DNA from: Rhizoctonia solani
Lineage: Eukaryota; Basidiomycota; Agaricomycetes; Cantharellales; Ceratobasidiaceae
Length of the DNA stretch: 64,000 nucleotides
Assembly: GCF_016906535.1 (NCBI RefSeq)
Contig: NC_057372.1
Span: forward strand, 2,833,501 to 2,897,500
Direction of reading: 5' to 3'
The notes under the pieces: generated by a model
Seen by the model: only the letters and a program-made list of their open reading frames with translations
Databases searched by the model: none
Told to the model about the DNA's origin: nothing
Shown here: piece after piece, positions 27,096-38,501 of the stretch
Layout of the letters: every line of letters starts with the position of its first letter
How positions within the stretch are numbered: position 1 is the stretch's first letter
Translations under genes and position numbers: made by a program

Positions 27096-28618
27096 TGTTA
27101 TGGATATGACATTTCTTCTTTAATCTGTACTTATTTTATTAATTACACTAGTAATCTCACAGTGAATAAATGAGATAAAGATGCAAACTAAGGTTTTCAA
27201 GGTCCCTCTATCCAATAGTGACCTTTACAAAACCTACAAACCTCAGGAATACCCTTAATATGCGATGCCTTTTTGCATATATGCTGTTTTCTCACTCATT
27301 TAAATATATAAAATTCAGCTGAGTAGATAAACAGTAACAAGTAATATTTCTCTTGTTTGTAGTATTTATTATTCAAGATTCTATCTTGTGGCTACACACA
27401 GAAATATTCAGGGTCCCCCCTGTCGCATAGACAAGTGCTCCGGCGCTTAATCAGCCCTTAAGCGCCGACGCACTAAATGCGCCTTTTCTCCATCACCCGG
27501 GCATCCCACACTGCCGAATCGCTTGCGCTTAGGTGCGCATGTTTGTGCGCTCCAGAACGCTGGGTCAAACTCCCAAAACGGACAACATTTGGCTGAGTTA
27601 TGCCCCATTTACTGTAAGTACCCAATGCAGAGGTATCCTACCTTTGGGACTGTTTACTCCAAGGATGAAACACTTAGCCTTGGGACATCTAAGGACCCAC
27701 ACAGGTAAATACTGCCTTGGGGCAAACATTGCCTTGGGGCAAATATTAGGATCTGTTGTTTGTTTACTATGTACCAAAGTATTGGCTCCCTCAAGTGTTT
27801 CAGTTGCCACATGTACCTCCTGTACCCCCTCTTGGTATCAATCATGTATATACTTGTTTGTGCGCCTTCTCAGGGTATAAAAGGACCCTGTGGAGACGCT
27901 TCTAATGCATCCATTTATCCACTCTTATATATTGACATATACACACAAGCCTTTAACAGCTTATCTGCGCATTTACTTTGGTGATTGACTCACTGTAAAT
28001 AGCATAGGAGGTTATTCGGCGCACTAAGACCATAGGCCAGTCCCAACAGACACAGGGTAACCTATTGGTGTACTTACTGCGACCCTGTGCCCCTTGACTG
28101 TCACAGTTGTTGAGTTCAACATTGAGTATAGTGCAACAATACTGTAAGGATTGTTGTGATTGAGTGATAGTGTTTCAATCCACCATAACCCCTATATTGT
28201 AGATATCTTTACCTACAATATCTCATAAATCCTAGATATATTTTAGGTAAACCCCATAAGTCTTAAGTCTTACTTAAGCATATATAAGTCCTATACTTAT
28301 TAGGCCAATCCTATAAATCCTGTACATTAGTCAGGTAACCCTCTTACTTAAGGTACTATCCCAGAGACCTTAAGTATACATACCCTTGGTCACTTAGGCT
28401 TAAGTAACATTAGTCTAAGGTACTATACATAACCAACCACCTGCACTTGATAGTTGCTAGACTATTTGTTAGGAGTTGTTATTCCTGATAATCTAGCCTA
28501 TATTGTGCATATATTCTGTGCATATATTCTGATTCTTAATACTAGTTCTTAGTTATTCTCATATACATTTTGTATATAGTAATTCTTTCTTACTCCTGTA
28601 CTTACACGACTCTTAACA
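27096..28618 (-). repeat. solo LTR, family 1 (1523 bp), reverse, inside LTR family 2
   Basis: Reverse complement of the LTR at 23565-25087, with TGTTATGG at its left end and CTCTTAACA at its right. It is flanked by GAGGT at 27091-27095 and 28619-28623. It lies within the second family-2 LTR, so it is the younger of the two. With the forward copy it forms a 1.5-kb inverted repeat with a 2-kb spacer. Confidence 0.9.
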
Positions 28619-28882
28619 GAGGTGGGCGCTTGCAGCTGGATGTATCTAAGTGAAAACTGCTTAAGGCAGTGTGCAAGCTACCTATGACAACAACTAGCTA
28701 TACTACAATGACCAAGGCTGTAAGGGCAATGGTAAACTAAGTAAGTACAACAAAGAAGCCGCTTAAGGCAGTGTAGATGGTATGGCTAAGTAGTTACTGG
28801 GCAATAAGGCCCTTGTACAGTGTAGAGATGCAACAAGAGGTAATTGACCTGGGTGTTACCATGGTCAGTTGGCCTCCTTATA

Positions 28883-30497
28883 CACTTGCGCCCAAAAAGA
28901 TTGAGCCATGTGAGCTCAAATCAATGACGCTCACGCGTCACCTGCACAATTGAGAATTCGTTTACAATGTAATAGTAAATTATGTAGATACAGTAGTATA
29001 GAACATATGTACAAAGTTTTAGATCAAAACTAAGTCTCCTCGTGGAGATACGCGTGAGCAAAATTTTTGGGCTGGCTCATTCTTTTTGAGCATTTTCAAA
29101 TTGCACCTGCAACTGCATGCATGCACCCAAAATGACATGCAAAACTGAATAATTTGGATACAAATTTTAGTATTTGGTGTTTCCACCTTTAGCTAAATAC
29201 ACAGCTTGTACTCAACGCGGTAATGAATCATACAAATTGCCAATATATTTTGGGGAAATTTGTTTCCATTCGTCCCTCACTATTTTCCATAATTCTTCCT
29301 TATTCAAAGCGGGAGGTTGGTGAGTACGCACGCGCTCCTTCAGATGCCACCAGACGTTCTTGATTATATTCAAATCCGGGCTTTTTGACGGCCATGGGAG
29401 GACGCTTACGCCCCAACTGGCAAGCCAACGTTGTGTCAGCCTGGCTGTATGCTTTGGATCTTGGTTGTGCTGGAATGTAATGTTGAACGGGGTGATTTTA
29501 TAGTCGGCAAGGGTTCCAAAGAAGGCGTCCCCAAGGATTTCAATGTATCCCGGGCGTTCAGCTTGCGTTGTATAAGGTACAATCGCCCAACTCCCTCTTG
29601 GGTAATGCACCCCCAAATGAAGATACCCCCGCCACCATGAGATATTGTCTTTTTGGTGTATCGGGGATTATACGGGGACTCACTAGGCCGCCTCCAGTAA
29701 TATTGGCCGCTGTTGGCCCCAAATAACTTGATTTGGACTTTGTCCAAGAAGACGATGTTGTCCCAGCGTGATTGTGGCCAGAATAATTGACTGTGGGCCC
29801 ACGCGCGACGGGCTTTTCTATGCCAATAAGTGAGCAGGGGTACTTGGCGGCGTTTGTACGGCCGTAAACCCAGCTCTCGGAGGTAGCGGCAGAGGGTAGA
29901 GGACCCAACGGCAGGGAAGTACTGCCGTCTAATATTTGCTGCTGTTGGTACTCTACTCCAAGCTAGGGCCAAAGCGGCGAATCTGACGTCGCTGGGGGTT
30001 AATTTTTGTGGGCGCCCAGGAATGGGATCGTGTTGATCGAGTGGGCGGTCAGTAAGTCCATACTTGGCCCAGATACAACCAACAGTTGCGTGAGAGACCT
30101 TGGTCTGAGGTTGCAAAAGCTGAACAATAGCCCAATCTGAGTATTTGAGCTTTTTCAGCGCAATTATCTGAGCCTTAGTCTTGGGACTAGTGTATTGAGC
30201 CATTTGCGCACTTTTGGCAGGTATTCGAGCGTAAAAAGGGGTGGTAAATGGCACTCGATGAGGGAGGACCAAGTAGCTTATATAAAGTGATCAAAAAGAA
30301 TGAGCCAGCCCAAAAATTTTGCTCACGCGTATCTCCACGAGGAGACTTAGTTTTGATCTAAAACTTTGTACATATGTTCTATACTACTGTATCTACATAA
30401 TTTACTATTACATTGTAAACAAATTCTCAATCGTGCGGGTGACGCGTGAGCGTCATTGATTTGAGCTCACGTGGCTCAATCTTTTTGGGCGCAAGTG
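28883..30497. mobile_element. Tc1/mariner-like DNA transposon (1615 bp)
   Basis: Flanked by TA at 28881-28882 and 30498-30499. The terminal inverted repeats are about 207 bp (28883-29089 and 30291-30497), begin CACTTGCGCCCAAAAAG and differ at only a few bases. It carries one transposase gene on the minus strand, which is broken, so the copy is not autonomous. It is inserted in the split family-2 LTR. Confidence 0.9.
29212..30203 (-). pseudogene. Tc1-like transposase, frameshifted, catalytic Glu lost
   Basis: IS630-Tc1-mariner DDE transposase. The start is ATG at 30203 (MAQYTSPKTKAQ), followed by a helix-turn-helix region (LKYSDWAIVQLLQ, then VSHATVGCIWAKYGLTD) and the catalytic domain. The frame breaks around 29530-29610, and the 3' half continues in another frame (WASWG-like region, then WPSKSPDLNIIKNVWWHLKERV). 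The first Asp is seen in IVFLDKVQIKL and the second in HNQDPKHTA. The expected third acidic residue (usually IENVW) is Lys in IIKNVW at 29359-29361, a G-to-A change. With the frameshift this copy cannot encode active transposase. Confidence 0.85.
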
Positions 30498-30583
30498 TAT
30501 ATTACAGAGGTGAACTGTCACAACTCAGCTCAGACCTATGGTACAAGGGGGTTTAAAGTCTGTGGCCCTATCACCAATGGACT

Positions 30584-30778
30584 ATGAGACAAGGTAGAGG
30601 GGTGTCCTGGACACAGTCACATGACCAGTACAAGTGGTTGCATGCTGGCCCAAGCCCAAATTTGGGGGGTAGCAGGTGTAATCATGGGTTGTCAGCAGAG
30701 GAATAATAGGGCTCTATGGCTTAGTGGTCAAGCTGGTTCAATTCCGGCTAGTTCTATTTTCCTCTGTTTATGACAAGG
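30584..30778 (+). mobile_element. small tRNA-like insertion in the solo Ty3 LTR
   Basis: This stretch is absent from the four other Ty3-family LTRs in the window. It is bounded by near-identical direct repeats, ATGAGACAAGG at 30584 and ATGACAAGG at 30770, which look like a target duplication. Near its right end it has a good pol III B box (GGTTCAATTCC, 30735-30745) and an A-box-like TGGCTTAGTGGTC (30717-30729) only 5 nt apart, as in a tRNA that lost its anticodon arm. Arms CAGAGGAATAATAG (30696) and CTATTTTCCTCTG (30754) can pair around it. It may be a SINE or a MITE. Confidence 0.5.
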
Positions 30779-31107
30779 GGCAACAAAGGCCCAAGGGTTA
30801 TGGTTTAGGGGTAGAGGGCAACAAAGGCCTGGATAATGATGCTTAGGTAAAGTGCACTATGCTCAACAAGGGAGCAGGGCAATGGGTAGGTGTGAGTGAG
30901 GATGAATTGACAAAGAGGTCAAGTCTTGCTGTCTTAGCAACAACTTGACCTGGTTTATATACAGGAGGAAAGCCACATCAAAAACAACAGTACTAAATAG
31001 TGAGTCATTTTCAATTTCACATCATATATCAAATATGTCACGTGATCTTGATGAGTCATAAATATATACTAAAAAAGGAAAATGTCTTGGAAAAAAGGTA
31101 GAAAATA

Positions 31108-31398
31108 AAGGAGGCATCATCCATTGACCGCTAACTGACTGTGGAGCCACGCTTTTTGATGGCGCTTAGGTTGCTTTTATCAGTAAATCCCCATTTTCTC
31201 CTTTTCTCGGACAGATTTGACGATTCTGAGAACGGACATCTCTGCGCGTCGAGCCTTTACATCTGTATATACATTTTGTTTTATCCCATTTGGCTTTGTT
31301 TTGGCTGCGCACTCCTTTGATTGCGACCGCTTAGCTCAGCATACGAGAGAAACTCGGTGGCAGTCCATGCGCGCAAGCTTACTAACATAGTCCGGGGG
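31108..31398 (+). repeat. left terminal inverted repeat of the 2.9-kb transposon
   Basis: 291 bp, matching the reverse complement of 33721-34011 with four differences that I counted. Nearly perfect long repeats suggest recent movement. Confidence 0.88.
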
Positions 31399-31454
31399 CC
31401 TACTGACCGACTGAAATTATGTTCCAAGTTGAAAGAGCGATTGAAAATAAGAAT

Positions 31455-33683
31455 TTAATTGTTTGTTGTATGTACATAGTTAGGAGCAATCTCGTCGTAC
31501 GGAATATGTGCTGGGGTCTCTCGGTGATGTTTGAATATCGTTGTAGCCCACGCAGCAGCTTGGGACCTGTCCATACCATGGTCATATCCATCGGCAAAAC
31601 GTTGAGAACGAGCAGCGAACCTAATGAAAAAGTGAACAACCAACTAAAGTAGAGTTATAAGGTGGCATACTTGCGCATTGATAAAATTGGGGGTGATTCT
31701 AATGCCTTTAGTGCGTTCTCCTTCAACTTTTTTGAGCTACTATTAGGGGGATTATCTCGATAGTCTCTTTTTGCGTATCCCCAGACTTGCTCTATCATAC
31801 TCAGCTCACAGTGGTACTTTGGGAGAAATACCACTTCAGTTCCCAGCTCTCGAGCAGCCTCTTGTAAGCCTGATTCACGATTATTGAAATCTGGCTGGTT
31901 CATCATTACCCGACGACAGCAACAGTCAGTCTTCCCTGGTTCACATCCCTTCGTGCAAACTGCGTTCAAATCGGCAAGATGACCGAGACCGCGCTCTCGA
32001 AGAATCCACGACATTCCCTTGAAACGATTGGGTTCGTTTGGGTCATAGAACTCCTGGGGTGAGCCGTCTGGGAGAAAACCATTCTTCATTCTCACAAACA
32101 CGCGTTTGTCGTCCTTGTCCTTGTAGTAAGGCCAGTCCAGAAGCGGACCCTTGGGCATTCCATAAGCGGAAAGTGAGGAAAGCAAGCGTTTTGTGTGCGA
32201 AGGAGCATTGTCGTACACAAATATGTGAGTGAACTGGGGGAAGTGTTCGTTGACAATTTTGACAGCATCCTCTAGTTGAAGAATGACACGGTCGTTTGTA
32301 AACCATCCATCTTTGTCGCCCCCGGGAAACATTGTTACTCTCGCAGATTCACTAGATTCATTGTGAGTTTCAAGCAATACACATTCCACTGCAACTTACC
32401 CATTCGGTCCACGCAACCACCCAAACTCTGCACACACAAAGTCGGCCACCATTAAACTACACCCCTCTCCTTTCTTGTGTGGTACTGGGCTTTCTCCAAC
32501 AAAGACCCATTGAACTTTACGACGATCGTTTGCGTAAAAAATTGTCTCGTCGTGAAACCACAAAATAATGGGTTTCTCGCCAGGTAGTAATTGCAATGGA
32601 CGTGTAGGATCTTCAACACCATCCCGATTATAAATTATTTGCCGCCGCTCGATTTTCTTCAGGAAAGGTATGTATACCTTTTGCCGGTATTCAACTACAT
32701 CTTGTCGTTCGTGACCGTCAAAGTATTGGCCCACAGGTTCAGATCGCCAAGAAAAACCAGCCCGAGAGAGCCAGCGTTGTGCTGTTCGAAGACTAATCTT
32801 TTTCTTGATGTCCAGTGTTTTCCGAACCTCTGGATCAGACAGAAAGTCCACCACATCCTGTGCACCCGCCAACTTCCCAGCTTTCTGTAAGTGAAGCCTG
32901 ATTGCAGATGACACATCCTCATCCTCCAGTGTGGATACGTTCCACCAACCTCGGATATTCCCAGGTAAGTCACCATAATTGATGAGTCGACGGGTCCATT
33001 TACGGATTGTTTGGGCATATGTATCTCTTCGATTATGCATACGTGCTGCATCCTTGGATGCCTGAATAAATTTCTTTCCTTTTGGCTCAGCCTCAAGGAA
33101 TTGGTTCAGACAGGCTTGTATTGCAGTGTATCGCTCAGCAGTGATCCGGTCCAGGTCTTTGTACTTGTATCCACCTGATGGAAGTTGGGTCCGGCGTGCA
33201 GAATCAAGTGTGGCAAGTGCTGTCTGCGCTTGGGCAACAGTTGGTGGGCGGTAATAACTAAGTTCCCATGGGAGTTCTCCACTGCTAGAGCCAGAGTCGG
33301 AATCTCCTTCAGAATCAGAAGAGTCAGAGTCAAAAGAATTGGGGGAATTGGGATAAGCTGGAGGATGATCCAGTTCGGAGCCACAGGGGTCAGGGGCTGC
33401 TCCAGTAAGTCATTTAATTTGCATAATCTGCTTAAAGAGCCAACCTATATAGACTACATCCACTCCTAGTCTGCAGAGTGATGTCTCAGAGTCATTGTAC
33501 AAGTCCAGTGGCTTGAATACACTTTTGTTGTTGTTGTCTTCATTGTCAAAATGAGCTGTTTTTATACGTTTTTGCTACCATGATATCAAAATAAAATTCA
33601 TAAGATCTATTTGACACACTTACATTGGCCCTGGCCTTTTCAAGAGCCTGTAATTGCTGCCTTTTTTTATTGCTGATAGTCAT
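31455..33683 (-). CDS. DDE transposase of the 2.9-kb transposon, spliced
   Basis: Multi-exon DDE transposase. Well-supported exons are 33396-32400, 32351-31671 and 31620-31455, with GT-AG introns at 32352-32399 and 31621-31670. A DNA-binding, helix-rich N-terminal half (TYAQTIRKWTRRLINYGDLP) precedes the catalytic core: HDETIFYANDRRKVQW (first Asp), FVYDNAPSH (second Asp) and YHCELSMIEQVWGYAK (Glu). A cysteine-rich stretch (CTKGCEPGKTDCCCRR) lies between the last two. The C-terminal exon (FAARSQRFADGYDHGMDRSQ) is typical of the basidiomycete members I know. Two short upstream exons (33555-33458 and 33683-33624, MTISNKKRQQLQ) are likely, but their phases do not join cleanly, so the exact start is open. 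The acidic run DSDSSDSEGDSDSGSSS is near the N-terminus. Confidence 0.8.
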
Positions 33684-33720
33684 TGGGAAGTATGGTTGCT
33701 CACTCAATCTAGTTAGCGGT

Positions 33721-34011
33721 CCCCCGGACTGTGTTAGTAAGCTTGCGCGCATGGACTGCCACCGAGTTTCTCTCGTATGCTGAGCTAAGCGGTCGCAATC
33801 AAAGGAGTGCGCAGCCAAAACAAAGCCGAATGGGATAAAACAAAATGTATATACAGATGTAAAGGCTCGACGCGCAGAGATGTCCGTTCTCAGAATCGTC
33901 AAATCTGTCCGAGAAAAGGAGAAAATGGGGATTTACTGATAAAAGCGACCTAAGCGCCATCAAAAAGCGTGGCTCCACAGTCAGTTAGCGGTCAATGGAT
34001 GACGCCTCCTT
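33721..34011 (-). repeat. right terminal inverted repeat of the 2.9-kb transposon
   Basis: 291-bp partner of 31108-31398, ending GCCTCCTT followed by the TA duplication. It should hold the promoter of the transposase gene, whose first candidate ATG lies 38 bp inside it. Confidence 0.88.
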
Positions 34012-34332
34012 TAGTAGAAAATTATGTCATGCCAATGAAGGTCATGACATGAACTAATTACAAACATACAATATGCAAAACTATAACCAATAAGAACCCT
34101 GCTCTGCAGTTGGCCTTACTCATGCATACATGTCACTGACGTGTCATGATGACATCATAGGTGGAGGTGGCTACGTATGCTGATTAAGCATGGATGGGGA
34201 CATGGCTTGGCGCTTTAGCATATGATATAAGCGCCAAGGTCATGTGATTGAAAATGTTGTCTGTTTGTCTTTGTTTAAATTTGAGAAAATTGAAATAAAT
34301 TCCATGCTATTGATTGTGTCTACAACAGAGGT

Positions 34333-36323
34333 GACTGGTGAGCCATACAGAATTGGGTCAAAGTACCAGGCATGGCCCCAGAAAGTAATTTATCAAACCA
34401 GGACAGTAAAATATTATCAGGCATGTACATGTTGCTGTAAAGTGTAAGTGACTGGACCTGCAGTGCAATAGACTGACAAAAATCAGCCAACACGTCCTTG
34501 CCACCATATCCCTAATCAGCTGTTTTGATGTGCATGGTCAAAGGTAATGGATCAGATTGTGATGAGTAAAATTTTGCTCTCCCAAGAGAAGGACCATTTG
34601 GATTGAACATTTGGGGCCAGTCTATGTTGATGTGGGACCAGAAGTGAAGGAATGCCAAGGCTATGTTCTGCCAATGAGAGCATGTTGATAGCGCAGGAAG
34701 TTGGAGCTATAAAATATGTATATCTCAGCTTTGACTATGATGTAGCAAACTCTATATTTATGTACCTATAAAATATGTATATCTACAGGCACTGTGAGCA
34801 ACATGAAAAAGATAAGAAATAACTACTATACCTCAGCTTTGACTATGATGTAGCAAACTGAGGTTTACATGAAAATTTCAGTGAGCATATATGCAAACAT
34901 TACAAACAGATACAAACAAGTCATGTGAACTTGCATACATGATATCTAGTTATGAGACTGATTCTTCAACAGAGCAAACTTCTGGGACAGAGGTAGCACA
35001 TGCCAATTTGTTATAACCCATATCTGGAAAGGTTATTACCATATATATCCACTGTCAAAGATATATATAGTATAGGTGATGCACAGTGATATATAATAAT
35101 ATATATTGCTGGGGGATGTTGCACTCCCCCCGCCCCCCTAGCTGTAGGCCAATGTTAATGCCTGCAGGTGAGGTCTGAATAATATATTATTATAGAAGAG
35201 ATTATGTCATCCCCCCCCACCTCAAATCCGTAGTAGTTTAGTATAGTATTTGATAAAGGACTGGAGGGGGGGAGGTCATGTGACCCTGGTGGACTGTCAG
35301 TCTCTAAGTCATGAGCCCTTAGAGTAATGACAGTTCTGACTGCATATATGTGAGTATATGCGGCCTTCTAAAGACTGTGGAATATCCTATTAGTAGGTGG
35401 CTTGGTCAGGAGACATGCCAGCAAAGGCATGGGTCATGACACAATTCAGGCTCCATAAATCTCAGCAGACAATAATTTGTAGAACACCAAAAAACACAGT
35501 GAACCCCAAAAGTACAGAAAATCTGCATGATGTCCAGATTTTGCCAGACATCTGCACCTTGACAACACACAGGGGTGAGTTGAGGATGCGGATTCATGGA
35601 AAAACTGGTTGGATTTTGCTAACACTCTGCATATAATGCACAATTTTTTATGTTCAGAAAATCTGCACTTTTGGGGTCCACCATGAAATACAAGACATGA
35701 TCTTGGAGGGGACAGTGCTAATGGGGACAAGTTCAGGACACTGATTACAGGCACAGAGCAGTGCAGCCTTGGCAGGTTTTGGCTTTTCTTTGAGAATGGA
35801 AAATTGGGAAAGCTTCAATAGTGCGCTATCTAAGAGTGCCTTTGATGGATTGCTCCTAGACCCAGATATGCAGCAGGTTGAAACAGAAGCACAAACCTTC
35901 ACATATCAATCAATTACTGTGCTAAGTAGATCACTTGTTTCATTAAGTTTGTTAGATATCTCATTGTATCCCATGATTGTACTTGAGGTAGGATTTAATT
36001 GGACAGTAAAGTTTTAGCGCTAGGTTGGAATGGCCAAGTCAGCCTTTGGCTCTTCTTAGAACTGAAAGGAGAATGCTTGATAGGCAAGTGCTAATGCCTT
36101 TGGCCTTGGGCTCAGGATTGTTGGTCATGGTGTTGTGTTGTCACATGTCTTATGATGGTGTGGCCGTGGTGAATGAGCCTAACAGCAGCATAGTTTTCTC
36201 ATCTAACCAACTGGGACGTCCTTGCTCATAAAAACACCAGAATATACTTTGGCCTTATAAATTTTATATTCAGATAGTAGGCTTCTTGATTACGGACCCA
36301 CTACTCATAAAGCTATTTCTGTT
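34333..36323. other. AT-rich spacer, nothing recognised
   Basis: About 2 kb between the nested LTRs and the 3' end of the split transporter gene. Homopolymer tracts of C near 35125 and 35210 and alternating AT runs (35080-35190) are visible. I find no protein-like reading frame and no clear repeat boundary. Confidence 0.4.
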
Positions 36324-37708
36324 TCAATCAACTTTTCTACAAGCTGGCATAGCCCAAAAAATCAAAGCTGATAGAGAAGCCAAAATAATCTAACAGTGTG
36401 TATGTGTAAGCAACCTTATTTTGTATTTGACGTTATAGGACTTACAATAACTAGAGGAAGTAAGCGTAGACCTGGGCTGACCTTTCCTACGGTTATACCA
36501 AAGATCAGTGATCCAAGGGTTCCTCCTACTAGCGCTGATCCTAAGTAAAATGACCAGTACTGGGTGTACAGTATAGGTTTCAAATGCAGGGGGAAGAGCA
36601 CATACCAATTATGACGGAGATAACAATTTCCTTGAGACTTGGTGGCACCTGAGTTGATATGATAGACAAGATTCCCGGTGTGTTTGGCCTGCAAAACAGT
36701 TGATTGTCAACCACCTATTTGCAAGCAAGAATGCATGCATATAGTTACCCAAGGAAAAACCCGGCGACTGCAATAGAAACCCAATTTGAGGCCGTGGTGT
36801 TGAGCCCCCAGAGCAGACCAACTGCTCCTCCCATCAAGGCTAGTAAGACGTTATTGCCTATCCTTTCACGGACGTGTATGAATGGTAAGGAGAAGAATAT
36901 GCGACCAGCAGTTAAACCTGAACATGGGCGTGAGGCTATGACAAATTGCCAGGTGCAAGACAGCACGCACCAGCCCAGAACACTGATAACTGGTATTGAG
37001 AGATGTTGGGAGCAGTCCCCTTGACATCAATGGGATACAAAGTCAGCCACTACGTTGTGGTCAGCACTTCTGATCGTAAAATAGTGGAGATCCTTACATT
37101 ACTCAGAACGTCAACAATTGCATAGCTAAAGACAATCAAAGCCGCTCCAATCCTAAATTGTGTTGCTATAGTGAATAAAAGGCACAAATCTGCCAAGAAA
37201 GTAAGGCTGACCAAGTAACTGGCATACAAATGGCTAATCTAAGCCTTGCCCGCACATTCTTTTGTTTGGGTGCCTCCTTGTGATCAGGCGGGGTTGTGTA
37301 ATTTTTGAAGATTAAATAGTGGAGAGCAATTGATAGCATCGTTATAGAGAATGGAAACCAGTAGTAGTGCTAAGCTCAAAAATCGTAAGAGTATAATTAT
37401 TGGTTAATGCCTCCTAGACTCACCCTCCACGGAGTATCTGATTTAGTCAGAGCTCCAATAACAAATGGCAAAACCAACTGCAGAATTCAAATCTTTGCTG
37501 CTATAAATCATATTGATAGGTTTGACTCACTGCTCCCAGCTAAAAAGAGAACATTTAGATGCGGGTTTGCTGCTAAGAAAGTTGATAAGACACTTACCCC
37601 GGAGAACGCATACATGATGTTCATGAACCAATTGTCCTCAAACTTGGTGAAGCATGTGATTACTTATAACAATGATAAATAGAAAACTCTTACGTGAGAA
37701 ACCACACT

Positions 37709-38154
37709 TGTCATGACCTTCATTGGCATGACATGATTTTATACTATTTTCTACCTTTTTTCCAAGATAGTTTCCTTTTCTGGTATATATTTATGACTCA
37801 TCAAGATCACATGATATATTTGATATATGATGTGAAATTGAAAATGACTCACTATTTAGTACTGTTGTTTTTGATGTGGCTTTCTCCATGTATATAAGCC
37901 AGGTCAAGTCGCCGCTAAAACAGCAAGACTTGACCTCTTTGTCAATTCACCTGAGTTCTTACCTACCCATTGCCCTGCTCCCTTGTTGAGCCTAGTGCAC
38001 TTTACTTAAGCATCACTCACCAGGCCTTTGTTGCCCTCTACCCTACATCATACCCCCTGGGCCTTTGTTGCCCCTCTTGTTCTCATAGTCCATTGGTGAT
38101 AGGGCCACGGACTTTAAACCTACTTGTATCATAGGTCCGAGCTTAGTCGTGACA
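37709..38154 (+). repeat. 5' LTR of the outer Ty3 element
   Basis: 446 bp, from TGTCATGACCTTC to TTAGTCGTGACA. TATA box tatataag at 37891, with the predicted transcript start about 30 bp downstream near 37921-37924. A hairpin AGGTCAAGTC...GACTTGACCT (37901-37936) spans this start region. Confidence 0.92.
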
Positions 38155-38156
38155 CT

Positions 38157-38169
38157 AGGTCAAGTCTTG
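38157..38169 (+). promoter_or_regulatory. self-complementary primer-binding site of the outer Ty3 element
   Basis: AGGTCAAGTCTTG begins 2 nt after the 5' LTR and is the exact reverse complement of CAAGACTTGACCT at 37924-37936, just where transcription should begin. This is the layout of self-priming Tf1/sushi elements, in which the 5' end of the RNA folds onto the primer site instead of a tRNA. Confidence 0.75.
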
Positions 38170-38501
38170 TTACTTGTACTCTTGTCGACAAACAAGAACT
38201 GCGCTTAGATAAGCACCAAAACCTGAAACGGTATCACATTGTAGCCCCTGTGTAATAATCAAAGACAGGAATACAAGTACCAGTAAGGTTGCGGGATAGC
38301 CCTTTGCCAGCAATCGTCCGCATACCAAGGTGTCTGCACCCTTAGCCATACGCTGTTAGTCAGCCAAACCTCCGCTTACTAAAAACCCAATTAATAATCA
38401 CGCTTGTACACAGCTGTTGATATTAGTATAGGGATAGTCTAACGCTAGTGGGGAAGCAAACAGTTAGTATTTAGCGCTATAAATCCGTTTCATCTATCTG
38501 A

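Larger units (their letters stand above)
31108..34011. mobile_element. IS630-Tc1-mariner superfamily transposon (2904 bp)
   Basis: Flanked by TA at 31106-31107 and 34012-34013, with 291-bp terminal inverted repeats that begin AAGGAGGC. It carries a multi-exon transposase gene on the minus strand with all three catalytic acidic residues. It is inserted in the solo Ty3 LTR, which makes it one of the youngest insertions on this side of the island. It is a candidate autonomous element. Confidence 0.9.
30516..34049 (-). repeat. solo LTR of the Ty3 family, reverse, split by two insertions
   Basis: Reverse complement of the LTRs of the Ty3 elements at 37709-51175: it starts TGTCACAACTCAGCTC and ends CCAATGAAGGTCATGACA. 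The duplication TGAAC flanks it at 30511-30515 and 34050-34054. Removing the 2.9-kb element (with its TA) and a 186-bp insertion leaves 442 bp, matching the 446-449 bp of the other LTRs. It sits inside the second family-2 LTR. Confidence 0.88.
27063..34327 (+). repeat. solo LTR, family 2, copy 2, split by nested insertions
   Basis: The same LTR as at 26391, starting TGTCCTAGACATCTG and ending GTGTCTACAACA, with the duplication GAGGT at 27058-27062 and 34328-34332. It is interrupted three times: by the reverse family-1 LTR, by a Tc1-like element, and by a solo Ty3-family LTR that itself carries a 2.9-kb element. Removing these with their target duplications leaves 581 bp, against 570 bp for copy 1, which confirms the reading. 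Confidence 0.87.

Noticed and set aside
23564..28619. A single 5-kb DNA transposon with 1.5-kb terminal inverted repeats
   Set aside because: Each arm has TG...CA ends and its own 5-bp duplication on both sides, so the arms are two independent solo LTRs.
30711..30761. A genuine tRNA gene
   Set aside because: A and B boxes are only 5 nt apart, there is no anticodon arm and the acceptor stem does not pair well; a derived element is more likely.
31455..31643. A separate small protein gene
   Set aside because: It is the last exon of the transposase, joined by a GT-AG intron at 31621-31670.
36324..37708. An independent small transporter gene
   Set aside because: Its exons continue exactly those at 51181-51952 across the ACACT duplication, so it is the 3' half of one gene.
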